From: an uncultured Draconibacterium sp.
GTDB taxonomy: Bacteria; Bacteroidota; Bacteroidia; Bacteroidales; Prolixibacteraceae
Direction of reading: 5' to 3'
Assembly: GCF_963675585.1 (NCBI RefSeq)
Contig: NZ_OY776414.1
Span: 599,001-663,000, forward strand
DNA: 64,000 bases
The translations under genes and the position numbers were made by a program. Every line of letters starts with the position of its first letter. Position 1 is the stretch's first letter. The notes beneath the pieces are model-generated. The model worked only from the letters and a program-made list of their open reading frames with translations. It ran no database searches and had not been told where the DNA came from. Of the stretch, positions 34,310 to 43,813 are shown piece after piece.

Positions 34310-36046
34310 TTACAGTTTTAACGATGTTTTTACATTTTTTGCCTTTCTCGAAATATATTCAAGGGTTACTGTTCCTTTCCCTTCAATTATAAATTCGTAC
34401 TCAGCTGTGCTATGACCGGGTAATGCAAAGAATTGAATTTCCGGTTTGTTCTCTTTGTACGTTACCTGATTTAAGCGATAGTTGTTTATTTTACCTCCGG
34501 CAACAACTTTGGCACCACTTACTTTTAAGTGGTCTATTTCATAAATTTTATCTTTAACGGCCTGAGCTGTCATCGATGAAAGTCCGTTTTTGTTTTCAAG
34601 GCGCACCCGCACCCGTCTTAAATTGTTGTCCAGATTTTTAACTTCAAATACTTCCATTTTTATTTCGGGAGTATTTTCGGCGGCTAAAAGCACAACCGAA
34701 GCATTTCGGTGAACCAATTCGGGTAGCATAAACGGATGAGGCAAACGCGAACTCATTTTCACCCAACCCCCAATTTCAATTTCGCCATAAACCGGATGAT
34801 TGAATGGTTTCCATTCTTTATACAATTCGCCCAATGCCACATTGTCGTTAAATTTAAGCTGCTCCCGGTCTCTTTCAACATTGTTTCTGTCATTGCCCGA
34901 TTCTTCAGTTTTTGGAGTGGTAGCTTCTTTTACTTTGTAGGTTTCCTGACTACGCATAAAAAGTTCGCCAACCAAAGAATACGAACCAAAAACAAAATAC
35001 ATCTGGCCATCGGTATCACCATAAGTTGGGTAAAGGTCGTACGAGGGCATGTACACATATCCGGGGGTAATTTTTATAGCTTCCTTACCAATAACATCGT
35101 AGGCATCAACATCTGATTTCGGAATTTTAGTCGATTTCTCAGCCGGAACACGAAGCCACATACCCCCTGAATTATGGAATGCAAAATTCATGATAATATT
35201 TGGGCGTTCGGCAAAATAATCGTTTATGGCTTTTAAGCCTACTCCCGACAATGGAAAATTTCCTGCTCCTTGTTGTACATAGGGAGGCATCCAGTTGTAT
35301 GGCCAGTTTCGGTTCGGATCGAGATAACCTTCGGCATCTTCGTTAAAACGTCCATCGCCATCGTTGTCGATTCCTTCTGAACCAAGAATGGTGTATTCTC
35401 CTTTTTCATTTGGTTTTACACGTACCATTATTCTAGGGTCTTCCGGATCAGCTTTATAGTTGCCATTCGGATCTTTTATCCGCATCTGACAAATACTTCC
35501 GTCACCATCCAAATCATCCGGAGCATCTTCGTCAAATAAACCGTCGCGGTCGTCGTCTTTTGCAACACGAATACTGCGGCTGGAGCTTGGAGTATGTGCA
35601 TCGGCGAAAAAATGATAGCGACCATCAACGTTTACAACCGGAAGTATGTAATGTGCATTCCGATCTACCGCTTTGGTGATTTTATCGTTTTTGCCATATT
35701 TTGTAAGCAGCATGTTTGCGTAGTACAAACATACCTCGCCGGCTTGTATCTCATTTCCGTGAATGTTTCCGTCAACATAAACACCCGGTTTACTTAATTC
35801 TTCACCTGTTTTGGCGTTGTTAATGGTAAGAGCATAAATTTTACGTCCCTCTTCACTTTCGCCAACCACATCGAGTTTTGTTAGTTCGGGATAAGCTGCG
35901 TGCAGCACTTCCAATGCAGTAACAACATCATCATAATCATAGTACCTGTCAAAACGGAGTGGAACTTCAATTTTTCCTTCTCCACTGGCTTTTCCTGCAA
36001 GTGAAATTGAAAATAGAATCAGAAATAAAAATATATTGCGTATCAT
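34310..36046 (-). CDS. Secreted M14 family zinc carboxypeptidase
   Basis: 578 residues with a signal peptide (residues 1-20, ending AGKASG). Zinc ligands of the M14 family are visible: H96 and E99 in GNIHGNE and H291 in FAFHNSGG; R246 in DPNRNWPYNW is the substrate-binding Arg and E361 in YSLVGELF the probable catalytic Glu. Between the zinc motifs lie two Asp-rich, EF-hand-like calcium segments (DDDRDGLFDEDAPDDLDGDG; DNDGDGRFNEDAEG). A beta-rich C-terminal domain follows. It should remove C-terminal residues from peptides outside the cytoplasm. It starts 2 nt after the stop of the upstream paralogue. Confidence 0.93.
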   Translation of the reverse strand: MIRNIFLFLILFSISLAGKASGEGKIEVPLRFDRYYDYDDVVTALEVLHAAYPELTKLDVVGESEEGRKIYALTINNAKTGEELSKPGVYVDGNIHGNEIQAGEVCLYYANMLLTKYGKNDKITKAVDRNAHYILPVVNVDGRYHFFADAHTPSSSRSIRVAKDDDRDGLFDEDAPDDLDGDGSICQMRIKDPNGNYKADPEDPRIMVRVKPNEKGEYTILGSEGIDNDGDGRFNEDAEGYLDPNRNWPYNWMPPYVQQGAGNFPLSGVGLKAINDYFAERPNIIMNFAFHNSGGMWLRVPAEKSTKIPKSDVDAYDVIGKEAIKITPGYVYMPSYDLYPTYGDTDGQMYFVFGSYSLVGELFMRSQETYKVKEATTPKTEESGNDRNNVERDREQLKFNDNVALGELYKEWKPFNHPVYGEIEIGGWVKMSSRLPHPFMLPELVHRNASVVLLAAENTPEIKMEVFEVKNLDNNLRRVRVRLENKNGLSSMTAQAVKDKIYEIDHLKVSGAKVVAGGKINNYRLNQVTYKENKPEIQFFALPGHSTAEYEFIIEGKGTVTLEYISRKAKNVKTSLKL

Positions 36047-36048
36047 AA

Positions 36049-38052
36049 TTAGCCTCCAATATTAAATTGTTTAACATCATCGGTGAATACTACCGATTGT
36101 AAAGTTGCCGTTGCGGTATTGTTCTTTCCTTTTTGAATTAACCACGAAAGTTTTTTAACCTGATTGGCACCTAAAGTTCCAACCTGTGTGCGTTTCTTGC
36201 CTTCAAGCAAACTAAAATCTCCATCCAGTATCAAAATAACCGGAGCAGGCTGTTTATTCCGGTCTCCCATTGAAATAGGATACGAAAGATCGCCGTTGTT
36301 GGCTACAAATATTTCAAGCTTGTAAATTCCGCCGCCCATTTCGGTAATTTTCTGACTTTCGATTTCAAGCTTTGGCAACCTGGTTGACAACTGAAGCAAC
36401 CACGGGAGTTGAACTTTTGCCAGCGAATCAATACTTTCTGGTTTTGGAGTGGTTTCCAGGTAAGGAACATATCCTCCAACTTCAACTTCTCCAAACTTAG
36501 GATGTTTCACTTTGGTCCATTCAACAAAACCTTTTCCTCCCAATTCTTTTTCAGAATAGGCGAGTAATGCTTTGTCTTTTTCGCTGAGTTCACCTTCTTT
36601 TTCAGGTTTAGGCATTTCTTTTAACATACCAACCATTTGTTTGGGTGTAACTCGTCCCGATTCCATCATTTTAACAACACCTTCGGCCTTGAATTTGTCA
36701 GGCGCATTATTTGCTTTTAAAAATGCATCAATTTTTTCGTTGCCTAAAGCGATAAAATCTTCTGTACTCATTTTTTCAACCTTATCCATCGAAACGGATT
36801 CTCCGCCTTCTGCTTTTTCTTCTTTTACTTTTGGTATCGAAAACAAATTCATACTAAAAGATGGCACACCCAAATGATAATAAGCCCAAAGTTCAAAGGA
36901 CCCATCTTTTGCAGGAGCAGGGTCCAGCGTTTCAGTATTGAATTTTTTAGCTTTCAGATATTTTTTATAGTCTTCCGAGTATTTCTTGTAAAATACAAGA
37001 TCATCATCTTGCGGATTAACAGCAGCACCCAAACCCAGGTATCCGGCTACCATCGATGGAGTTACTTCCATTCCGGCCGGAACAAAGGCTTTAAATAACT
37101 CAATTACCTCGTCCATGGTATAGGTTTTTGAAACATCCACATCAAACATTCTGCCGTAGCGGGCCGGTATCTTTATCTTTTCGAGGTTAGCACCTCCTTT
37201 ACGACCACCTTTGGGCGGAACTGCACAAAAGTTTGATGTGCCTAAAGTATACACCATTGCAATTTCGGGACGGTCGAAAATAAAGCGCATAATTCCGTAA
37301 ACTTCAGGCGATTGTCCTGTGTATAAGCCGGCTTCATCGTTACCGTACGGGAATAAATGAGGAAAGGCAATTCCTATATTAATACCTCCTTCGCCATCTT
37401 CGTTGTATTCACCATCGCCATCGTTATCAATACCTTCGCTGTATAGTTTATATTCGCCGCGTTCCCCTTTTTTCCCATCGGCTTTGTCCATTATCAAGGC
37501 ATTGTGTTTCGAAATGATATACGATCCTTCCAAATCTTTTACCCTCATTTTGGTAATCAATCCATCGCCGTTTAAGTCATCAAATCCGTCTTCATTTGTG
37601 GCTTCATCGGCATCGTTGTTAATTGAATAATCGTTTACACTTCGCGCGTATTTTACGTCGGCAAAATAACCGGCAGCAGCATCCGGATTGGGTTGTGGCA
37701 TAATGTACCACTTCACATTTTGGGTATAGACACTCGAGTCGAGTAACATTTGTGCCAGATACATTGCGCCTTCGCTTGCCAGGGGCACATTGCCTTCGAA
37801 GTTTGCTCCAACAAAAACTGCAGGAACGTCTTTTAAGTCAGCGCCAATTTCAAGAACAGTAATTGCTTGTCCTCCCGGACTCTCAGCAATGGTATGCAAC
37901 TTTACTTGCTTGCTTTCCAGTTTTTGTAACATTTTCTGAATCTCGTCGTTCGTGTGATATTTGTTGAACGCAGATTCAGTTTGAGCTGTCAGCTGATTTC
38001 CCGAAAAAAGGAGAAATCCGGATAACAGCAGATTAAACAGTTTTTTTAGCAT
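36049..38052 (-). CDS. M14-like paralogue with degenerate zinc site (probable pseudo-peptidase)
   Basis: 667 residues, signal peptide at residues 1-23 (LTAQ). It aligns by eye with the downstream M14 peptidase over the whole length, including DYSINNDADEATNEDGFDDLNGDG and DNDGDGEYNEDGEGG calcium-like segments and the C-terminal KVKHPKFGEVEVGGYVPYLETTPKP domain. The zinc motif NIHGNE is replaced by N84-F-E-G-N-V (H to E, E to V), and the FHNSGG histidine by LGTSNF. Hence it is unlikely to cleave peptides. It may chaperone, bind or regulate the active partner, with which it is translated in tandem. The frame is intact, so it is a kept gene and not a decayed one. Confidence 0.85.
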   Translation of the reverse strand: MLKKLFNLLLSGFLLFSGNQLTAQTESAFNKYHTNDEIQKMLQKLESKQVKLHTIAESPGGQAITVLEIGADLKDVPAVFVGANFEGNVPLASEGAMYLAQMLLDSSVYTQNVKWYIMPQPNPDAAAGYFADVKYARSVNDYSINNDADEATNEDGFDDLNGDGLITKMRVKDLEGSYIISKHNALIMDKADGKKGERGEYKLYSEGIDNDGDGEYNEDGEGGINIGIAFPHLFPYGNDEAGLYTGQSPEVYGIMRFIFDRPEIAMVYTLGTSNFCAVPPKGGRKGGANLEKIKIPARYGRMFDVDVSKTYTMDEVIELFKAFVPAGMEVTPSMVAGYLGLGAAVNPQDDDLVFYKKYSEDYKKYLKAKKFNTETLDPAPAKDGSFELWAYYHLGVPSFSMNLFSIPKVKEEKAEGGESVSMDKVEKMSTEDFIALGNEKIDAFLKANNAPDKFKAEGVVKMMESGRVTPKQMVGMLKEMPKPEKEGELSEKDKALLAYSEKELGGKGFVEWTKVKHPKFGEVEVGGYVPYLETTPKPESIDSLAKVQLPWLLQLSTRLPKLEIESQKITEMGGGIYKLEIFVANNGDLSYPISMGDRNKQPAPVILILDGDFSLLEGKKRTQVGTLGANQVKKLSWLIQKGKNNTATATLQSVVFTDDVKQFNIGG

Positions 38053-38377
38053 GGTACATGTTTTTTCAATAGGATTTATAATTAAAAAATTGATGAAAAT
38101 TATCTTATTTATAAAAAAATACCTCGGTTTGTAGAAACTTGTATCGGTTTAGATGCTGAAAATTACATTTTTTCAGAGATAAATCAACCGTAATGAATCA
38201 TTTTTATTCAGATGCTTCTAAATTCGATGGTTTAGGGTTGGTTGCATTCGCGGTTGCAGGGTAAATAAACGGTGTCAAAAAGTATAAATTTAGTCCCATT
38301 TAATGTATTGTTATTGCTTTTTGAATATGTTAAATTTGTGATTCAAATTTATTATCTAAACCTGTAAATCATTAAAA
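38053..38377. other. Intergenic region between divergent M14 and GH78 units
   Basis: About 325 AT-rich bp. It contains the GH78 promoter (38308-38338). The rest shows no structure I can support. Confidence 0.5.
38308..38338 (+). promoter_or_regulatory. Putative GH78 promoter
   Basis: TTG at 38308-38310 and TAaaTTTG at 38331-38338 are separated by 20 nt, close to the Bacteroidota consensus, and lie about 40 nt before the ATG. Confidence 0.6.
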
Positions 38378-41104
38378 ATGAACCAACTTCAAAAATTTCG
38401 AAATTTTACTGTACTCTTTTTTGTACTAATTAGTTTTTCGTTTTCAGTTTCGGCCAAAACACAGGTCGTAAAACTGGTTTGCGAATACCACGAGAATCCC
38501 ATTGGAATCGATGTTGAACATCCTCGGTTTAGCTGGCAACTTTTATCCGACGAAAAAAATGTAATGCAAACTGCCTACGAAATCAGGGTTGCATCGTCTG
38601 TATCTGATCTATCTAAAAAAAATAAACAGCTTTGGAATTCCGGCAAAGTAGAATCCGATATTTCATTGAACGTGGTTTATGGTGGAGAAGCTTTAAACTC
38701 GTTTGAACGTGCTTATTGGCAAGTGCGCATTTGGGATGTCAAAGGAAAGGTAAGCGGTTGGAGTGAACCTGCCTTTTGGGAAATGGGCATTTTAAGTCCT
38801 GAACTTTGGACCGCTTCGTGGATTACTGTTGCCGACGAATCGGAGGAAAAAGGATCGAAACCGGCACAATACTACAGAAATGAATTTTCGAGCTCAAAAA
38901 AAGTAAAAACAGCAAAGGTTTATGTCACCTCACACGGTTTATATCAACTATTTATTAATGGCAATAAAGTCGGCGATCAGTTGTTTACTCCGGGGTGGAC
39001 CACTTACAACAAACGTCTGCAGTACCAAACATACGATGTTACAAATTTACTTCAACAGAAAAATGCAATTGGAGTAATACTTGGTGATGGCTGGTACCGC
39101 GGTAATATTGGTTGGAGCAGTGCTGACGGCTACTATGGAAAAAAACTCGCTCTTCTGTTTCAGATGAAAATTGAATATACCGATGGAACAAGCGAATGGA
39201 TTGAAAGCAACAAAGACTGGTATTCGAATAAAGGGCCAATTGTTAAATCGGACATTTACAATGGAGAAACATACGATGCCAGATTGGAGAATACTGCATG
39301 GATGAATGCGGATTTCGATCAGGTGGGCTGGAACTCTGTATTGGAAGTTGTACAAGCCAAAGATATTTTAATTGCGCCTCAGGGTGTTCCTGTAAAAGCC
39401 ATTGAAGAACTGAAGGCTGTAAAGCTGATAACTACTCCAAAAGGTGAAACCGTATTTGACATGGGCCAGAACATGGTAGGCTGGATTAAAATAAAAATGA
39501 CCGGTAAAAAAGATCAGGAAGTAACATTGAAGTTTGCTGAAGTTTTGGATAAAGATGGTAATTTCTATACTGCAAATCTTCGCTCGGCAGATTGTACTGA
39601 TACCTATATTTTTGGCAAAGACGGGGAAGTTACTTATGAACCCAAATTTACTTTTCACGGATTTCGATTTTTGCAGCTCGAAGGTTTTGATAAAGTTCCT
39701 GCATTGGAAGATATTACCGGTGTTGTAATTCATTCGGAAATGGAACCAAACGGAACTTTTGCCTGCAACAATGAAATGATCAATCAGCTGCAACACAATA
39801 TTCAGTGGGGTCAAAAAGGAAACTTCCTGGATGTTCCAACCGACTGTCCTCAGCGTGATGAGCGTTTGGGCTGGACCGGAGATGCGCAGGTGTTTGCACC
39901 AACAGCAGGATTTAATTTTAATGTGGCTGCTTTTTATACCAAATGGATGAAAGATGTGGCAGCCGATCAGTTGGAAAACGGAATAATACCTCATGTAATT
40001 CCTGATGTTTTGAATGGTCAGGGCGGTGCCACCGGTTGGGCGGATGTGGTTGCAGTTATTCCGTGGACCGTGTATCAACTGTACGCCGATACCCGAATTC
40101 TGGAACAGAGTTATCCGGCCATTGTAAAATGGGTGGAATATATGAATGGCAGGGCAGGAGACGATTTCCTGTGGACCGATGACAATCATTTTGGAGATTG
40201 GCTGGCATTTGCAACAACCCGCTCTGATTATCCGGGAGCCACTACCGAAAAAGATTTGTTGGCAACTGCCTATTTTTATTATACAACTACATTGACAGCA
40301 AAAATTGCCGGTATTATTGGAAAAACCGATGATGCAAAAAAATATAAAAGTTTGGCTGGCAATATTAAAGACGCTTTTAATAAAGAATTTGTAACAACAA
40401 ACGGACGTTTGGTTTCGCATACTCAAACTGCCTATGTTTTGGCTTTGGCTTTTGGAATTCTACCTGAAAATGTGGTTGAAAATGCAGGCAATTACCTGGC
40501 AAAAGATGTGGATAAGTTCAAACATTTAACCACCGGATTTTTAGGAACTCCACTACTTTGCCCTATGCTTTCTGAAATTGGACGCGACGACCTGGCTTTT
40601 ATGTTGCTGAACAGGAAAGATTATCCATCGTGGTTGTATCCGGTTACACAGGGCGCAACTACAATTTGGGAGCGCTGGGATGGTCAAAAACCGGATGGAA
40701 CTTTCCAGGATGTTGGAATGAACAGTTTTAACCACTATGCTTACGGTGCAATAGGCCAGTGGTTGTACAGTCACGTTGCCGGTATTCAGGTGGATGAAAA
40801 GGCACCCGCTTATAAACATTTCTATCTGGCTCCACATCCTGGAGGAGAATTAAACGAGGTAAATGCCACTTACAAATCCATGTATGGCAAAATAGCTTCA
40901 TCGTGGAAAGTGGAGGGTGGTAAGATGGTTTACAATGTGGAAATCCCTGCCAATACAACAGCAGATGTTATACTTCCTAATTCTAAAGTTGGCGAAATTA
41001 ACATGGATGAGAACTTAAAATCAACTGCCAAACAAAGCGGAACAGATGCAACCATTTCCGTAGGGTCGGGGACTTATACGTTTAGCTATCCGATGGCGGA
41101 ATAG
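38378..41104 (+). CDS. Alpha-L-rhamnosidase, GH78
   Basis: 908 residues with a signal peptide (about 1-27, SFSFSVSAKTQ). Domain order follows GH78: N-terminal fibronectin-like domain (VCEYHENPIGIDVEHPRFSWQL), a Bac_rhamnosid_N jelly roll (YVTSHGLYQLFINGNKVGDQLFTPGWTTY), the concanavalin-like domain with FDMGQNMVGWIKI, the catalytic (alpha/alpha)6 barrel with DVPTDCPQRDERLGWTGDAQ and a C-terminal beta domain. The acidic cluster DCPQRDERLGWTGD carries the general acid region. It removes terminal alpha-L-rhamnose from plant or algal polysaccharides or glycosides, probably in the periplasm since no T9SS tail is present. No SusCD pair is next to it. Confidence 0.94.
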   Translation: MNQLQKFRNFTVLFFVLISFSFSVSAKTQVVKLVCEYHENPIGIDVEHPRFSWQLLSDEKNVMQTAYEIRVASSVSDLSKKNKQLWNSGKVESDISLNVVYGGEALNSFERAYWQVRIWDVKGKVSGWSEPAFWEMGILSPELWTASWITVADESEEKGSKPAQYYRNEFSSSKKVKTAKVYVTSHGLYQLFINGNKVGDQLFTPGWTTYNKRLQYQTYDVTNLLQQKNAIGVILGDGWYRGNIGWSSADGYYGKKLALLFQMKIEYTDGTSEWIESNKDWYSNKGPIVKSDIYNGETYDARLENTAWMNADFDQVGWNSVLEVVQAKDILIAPQGVPVKAIEELKAVKLITTPKGETVFDMGQNMVGWIKIKMTGKKDQEVTLKFAEVLDKDGNFYTANLRSADCTDTYIFGKDGEVTYEPKFTFHGFRFLQLEGFDKVPALEDITGVVIHSEMEPNGTFACNNEMINQLQHNIQWGQKGNFLDVPTDCPQRDERLGWTGDAQVFAPTAGFNFNVAAFYTKWMKDVAADQLENGIIPHVIPDVLNGQGGATGWADVVAVIPWTVYQLYADTRILEQSYPAIVKWVEYMNGRAGDDFLWTDDNHFGDWLAFATTRSDYPGATTEKDLLATAYFYYTTTLTAKIAGIIGKTDDAKKYKSLAGNIKDAFNKEFVTTNGRLVSHTQTAYVLALAFGILPENVVENAGNYLAKDVDKFKHLTTGFLGTPLLCPMLSEIGRDDLAFMLLNRKDYPSWLYPVTQGATTIWERWDGQKPDGTFQDVGMNSFNHYAYGAIGQWLYSHVAGIQVDEKAPAYKHFYLAPHPGGELNEVNATYKSMYGKIASSWKVEGGKMVYNVEIPANTTADVILPNSKVGEINMDENLKSTAKQSGTDATISVGSGTYTFSYPMAE

Positions 41105-41416
41105 TCCATCAAATAAGTTTGGAATACAAAATATATTTCGAACGGAGAGCTTGTGGATTATACTTTTTCACCCCGGCTTTAGCCCGGTGAATAGTAGGAG
41201 AATAAAAAAAGGCTTTAGCATTTAATAAATAAAATTAAATGCTAAAGCCTTTTATATGCGCTCTGATTTAACCGCCCTGAAGGACGGTGCAAAACCGGAA
41301 CCCTCATTAGGAGCTGAAGTAAAGCGCCGATATATATTTGGATTTGTCTTTCTTTCAAATCTGGAGTATCTTGTGGTTAACAAAATAATATTCAGATACC
41401 CAAATAATTCCAAAAT
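41105..41416. other. Intergenic region after the GH78 gene with terminator
   Basis: 312 bp. A small hairpin (caccccgg with cccggtg, 41169-41189) precedes the strong terminator at 41211-41253. The remainder, up to the next ATG at 41417, shows no further feature. Confidence 0.55.
41211..41253. terminator. Strong bidirectional terminator
   Basis: ggctttagcatttaa (41211-41225) and ttaaatgctaaagcc (41235-41249) form a perfect 15-bp stem with A-run before and T-run after. Confidence 0.88.
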
Positions 41417-42127
41417 ATGTCAACGATCAACCCAAGAACCAATTCTGAAGAAATAAAATCAACACGTCCCAACCAACCTGTTGCCTCCTTTTTACAAGAG
41501 GCTGAAAACCTTTATATATGGTGTGTTGATGATATTCCTGAGCTGATAAAGGTTGGTATCGATGAGGCGTTTATAAATGAACTGCCACAACGTATTGAGG
41601 CCTGCAGGAAAGCCCAAACCATTTGGGAAACAAAATTAAAAACCCCGGGCGAAGCACAGCTACAGTGGAAGCTAAAGGTGTATGAAGCCCAAAAACTTAT
41701 AACTGAACTTTTACATTCGATGCGCTTTGCCTTTCGGAATGAAGCCGATCTGTTAGGCACAATAAAATACATTGCCAAAGAAAGTGGCTATGCAAGTCTC
41801 ATTCAGGATCTGTATAATTTATCGGTACTGGGGCGGTCAAATAGTCAACTGCTTACCGCTGTTGGCTTCGACCTGGATTTGCTCGACACGGCAAGCGCAA
41901 AGTCGGAGGAGCTTACCGCATTGTGGGCACAAAGCAAAAACGAAAAACAGTATTTAAACGAAACGGCAGTTTTGCGAAATAAAGCTTTTTGGTATCTGCA
42001 CCAACAGGTTGCTAAAATACGTAGTGCAGGCCAGTATATCTTCCGCCATCGAAAAGACCGCAGTATTGGCTACGTCAGCCAATTCTGGAAACATAAAAAC
42101 AAGCGAAGAAGCACCCCTGATAAGTAA
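41417..42127 (+). CDS. Protein of unknown function, 236 residues
   Basis: I do not recognise the family. It has no signal peptide or membrane segment. The composition is helical (VKVGIDEAFINELPQRIEACRKAQ, LKVYEAQKLITELLHSMRFAFRNE) with a Lys/Arg-rich C-terminal end (FRHRKDRSIGYVSQFWKHKNKRR). A short motif VLGRSNSQLLTAVGFDLDLLD is distinctive. The gene is flanked by a terminator upstream and the symmetric repeat array downstream. Frame length and the absence of overlap support a real gene; its function is unknown. Confidence 0.65.
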   Translation: MSTINPRTNSEEIKSTRPNQPVASFLQEAENLYIWCVDDIPELIKVGIDEAFINELPQRIEACRKAQTIWETKLKTPGEAQLQWKLKVYEAQKLITELLHSMRFAFRNEADLLGTIKYIAKESGYASLIQDLYNLSVLGRSNSQLLTAVGFDLDLLDTASAKSEELTALWAQSKNEKQYLNETAVLRNKAFWYLHQQVAKIRSAGQYIFRHRKDRSIGYVSQFWKHKNKRRSTPDK

Positions 42128-42155
42128 ATACCTGTCACGGTTTTACATATCATAG

Positions 42156-42382
42156 TGCAAGTACCAATTCGTAAAGTGCGAGTTAAAGAAAATAGCCTGC
42201 GAGTAACAAAAATATACTTGCGAGTAAGTAAAAATACTGTGCGAGTTACTAAAAATGATGTGCGAGCTATACTCGCACCTGGTTATAACTAACTCGCATA
42301 CCATTATTTATAGCTCGCAAGCAAATAAATGTAACTCGTATGGATAAAATAGTAGCTCGCAGGCCAATATTATATACTCGCA
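42156..42382. repeat. Symmetric array of twelve 21-bp units, six direct and six inverted
   Basis: The word TGCGAG (first copy TGCAAG) starts at 42156, 42177, 42198, 42219, 42240 and 42261, each 21 bp apart. Its complement CTCGCA (one copy CTCGTA) starts at 42272, 42293, 42314, 42335, 42356 and 42377, again 21 bp apart. The axis is at 42269, inside TGCGAG-ctata-CTCGCA, and the array ends are equidistant (113 bp). Both strands read as heptapeptide repeats with an Arg at the second position (for example VRVTKND, LRVSKNT). Confidence 0.95.
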
Positions 42383-42442
42383 GGGTAAAATTGTGTACAG
42401 GGCCAGTTATAAATGCAACAAGGAAGGGGAAACGGTCTGGAT

Positions 42443-42480
42443 TTACAGGTTACGGATTACAGGTTACAGGTTACAGGTTA
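42443..42480. repeat. 7-bp tandem repeat (ttacagg)
   Basis: Five units, ttacagg-ttacgga-ttacagg-ttacagg-ttacagg, are followed by a partial unit. It lies 60 bp from the end of the 21-bp array, and 21 is three times 7. Confidence 0.85.
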
Positions 42481-42595
42481 GTTCGTTCATTTCTGGTAGC
42501 CACGAATAGTTATCGGACGGAACGATGTTGCGAGAACCTAACAAACGACATTGCACAGATCCCGCGAAGCAATTTGCAGTTGTTAGCAACTGGCT

Positions 42596-43717
42596 TTAGT
42601 CTATTTTTATAAATTCTCTAAAATTATCTTTGTCAATTACTATACTTTCTGCATTGTAAGTTTTCGTAAACGTTTTTGGCAGTTTTGCATTTTTCTTATT
42701 CATCCACTTAAATTCGAAACCTGTTATTTTACCCCCATTGTCCTCTACAAAATCAACTTCCTGTTGCTGTTTTGTCCTCCAAAAATAGGTTCGTGCCAAA
42801 CTTTGTTTATATTCTATCTGTTTTATTCGTTCCGAAATAAGGAAGTTTTCCCAAAGCGCTCCTTTGTCGGTTCTTAAGTTAATTGGATTAAAATTTCCTA
42901 TTACCATATTTCGGATTCCATTATCGTAGAAATAGATTTTCTTATTGGTTTTTATTTCATTTCGAACATTTCGACTAAAACTGCCTAGTTTGAAAACGAT
43001 GTATCCTTTTTGTAAAATGTCGATGTATTTATTAACTGTATTCTTGTCAACATTTACAATTTGAGCCAATTCGGAATAATTTACCTCGCTTCCAACCTGC
43101 AGTGCGAGAGCTTGCACCAGTTTATCCAATATTTCTGGTTTTCGTACATCCGAATAGGAAAGAATATCTCTGTATAAATAACTGTTAACTAAATTTCGCA
43201 GGATATTAATTTCGTCTCCGACATTATTTAGTACATCCGGATAAAGTCCATATAAAAGACGATTTTCCAATTGTTGCTCCGAATACAAAAATCCATGGTG
43301 ATTTTCATATTCTTCCCAGGATATTGGAAACAACTGGTATTCCCATTTTCTTCCTGTTAATGGTTCATTAATTTTATTTGTCAAGTCAAATGAAGATGAA
43401 CCACTTGCAAACAGTTGAACGTCTTTAAACCGGTCAGTTATTATTTTCATAGTCAGACCGATTCCTTCAATTCTTTGAGCTTCATCAATAAACACTAATT
43501 TATATTTTCCAAGAATTGTCCGAATTTGTTCTGTATTCGGTTCTGTTAGTAAAGTTCTTGTTTTAGGGTCATCACCATCAAGAAGGAGATAATCTTTATT
43601 TTTAAGAATTGATTCAATCAAAGTTGTTTTACCAACTTGTCTTGGACCAATTACGATTATGGCTTTTCCTGAGCCAATTCGCTGTTTTATTATGTCACTT
43701 AAGTATCTTGAATACAT
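42596..43717 (-). CDS. AAA+ ATPase with DUF4143 C-terminal domain
   Basis: 373 residues. Walker A is GPRQVGKTTLIE (about 23-34) and Walker B LVFIDEAQRI (about 74-83), as in ATPases of the AAA_14 family. The C-terminal DUF4143 region contains NVGDEINILRNLVNSYLYRDIL, a winged-helix segment (LAQIVNVDKNTVNKYIDILQKGYIVFKLGSFSRN) and an endonuclease-like fold end (ARTYFWRTKQQQEVDFVEDNGGKITGFEFKW), a PD-(D/E)XK-like arrangement E..D..ExK. Proteins of this type are frequent in prokaryotic genomes, often in accessory regions, and have no defined role. The gene stands alone beside palindromes. Confidence 0.88.
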   Translation of the reverse strand: MYSRYLSDIIKQRIGSGKAIIVIGPRQVGKTTLIESILKNKDYLLLDGDDPKTRTLLTEPNTEQIRTILGKYKLVFIDEAQRIEGIGLTMKIITDRFKDVQLFASGSSSFDLTNKINEPLTGRKWEYQLFPISWEEYENHHGFLYSEQQLENRLLYGLYPDVLNNVGDEINILRNLVNSYLYRDILSYSDVRKPEILDKLVQALALQVGSEVNYSELAQIVNVDKNTVNKYIDILQKGYIVFKLGSFSRNVRNEIKTNKKIYFYDNGIRNMVIGNFNPINLRTDKGALWENFLISERIKQIEYKQSLARTYFWRTKQQQEVDFVEDNGGKITGFEFKWMNKKNAKLPKTFTKTYNAESIVIDKDNFREFIKID

Positions 43718-43813
43718 ATTTTTTATTTCAAAGATACGACATTTGATGAATCAATTCACCGTTGGTTATGTTTTTGTGTGATGTTTGTTTCTTTTTCAAG
43801 TGTCTAACGGTTG

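Larger units (their letters stand above)
42128..42595. other. Repeat-filled intergenic region
   Basis: 468 bp without a supported gene. The 21-bp symmetric array occupies 42156-42382 and a 7-bp (ttacagg) tandem repeat 42443-42480. The remainder is low complexity. The left half of the array is open in one frame (GTG at 42155 to TAA at 42290-42292), but it has no ATG. Confidence 0.7.

Noticed and set aside
42155..42292. Heptad-repeat reading frame in the 21-bp array as a gene
   Set aside because: No ATG; only a GTG start; the mirrored array reads equally well on the other strand, so the frame follows from the period. Kept as a repeat and not as a CDS.
42340..42612. 90-codon frame across the 7-bp repeat
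   Set aside because: Composed largely of the repeat translation (TGYGLQVTGYRL) and low-complexity flanks; not a credible gene.
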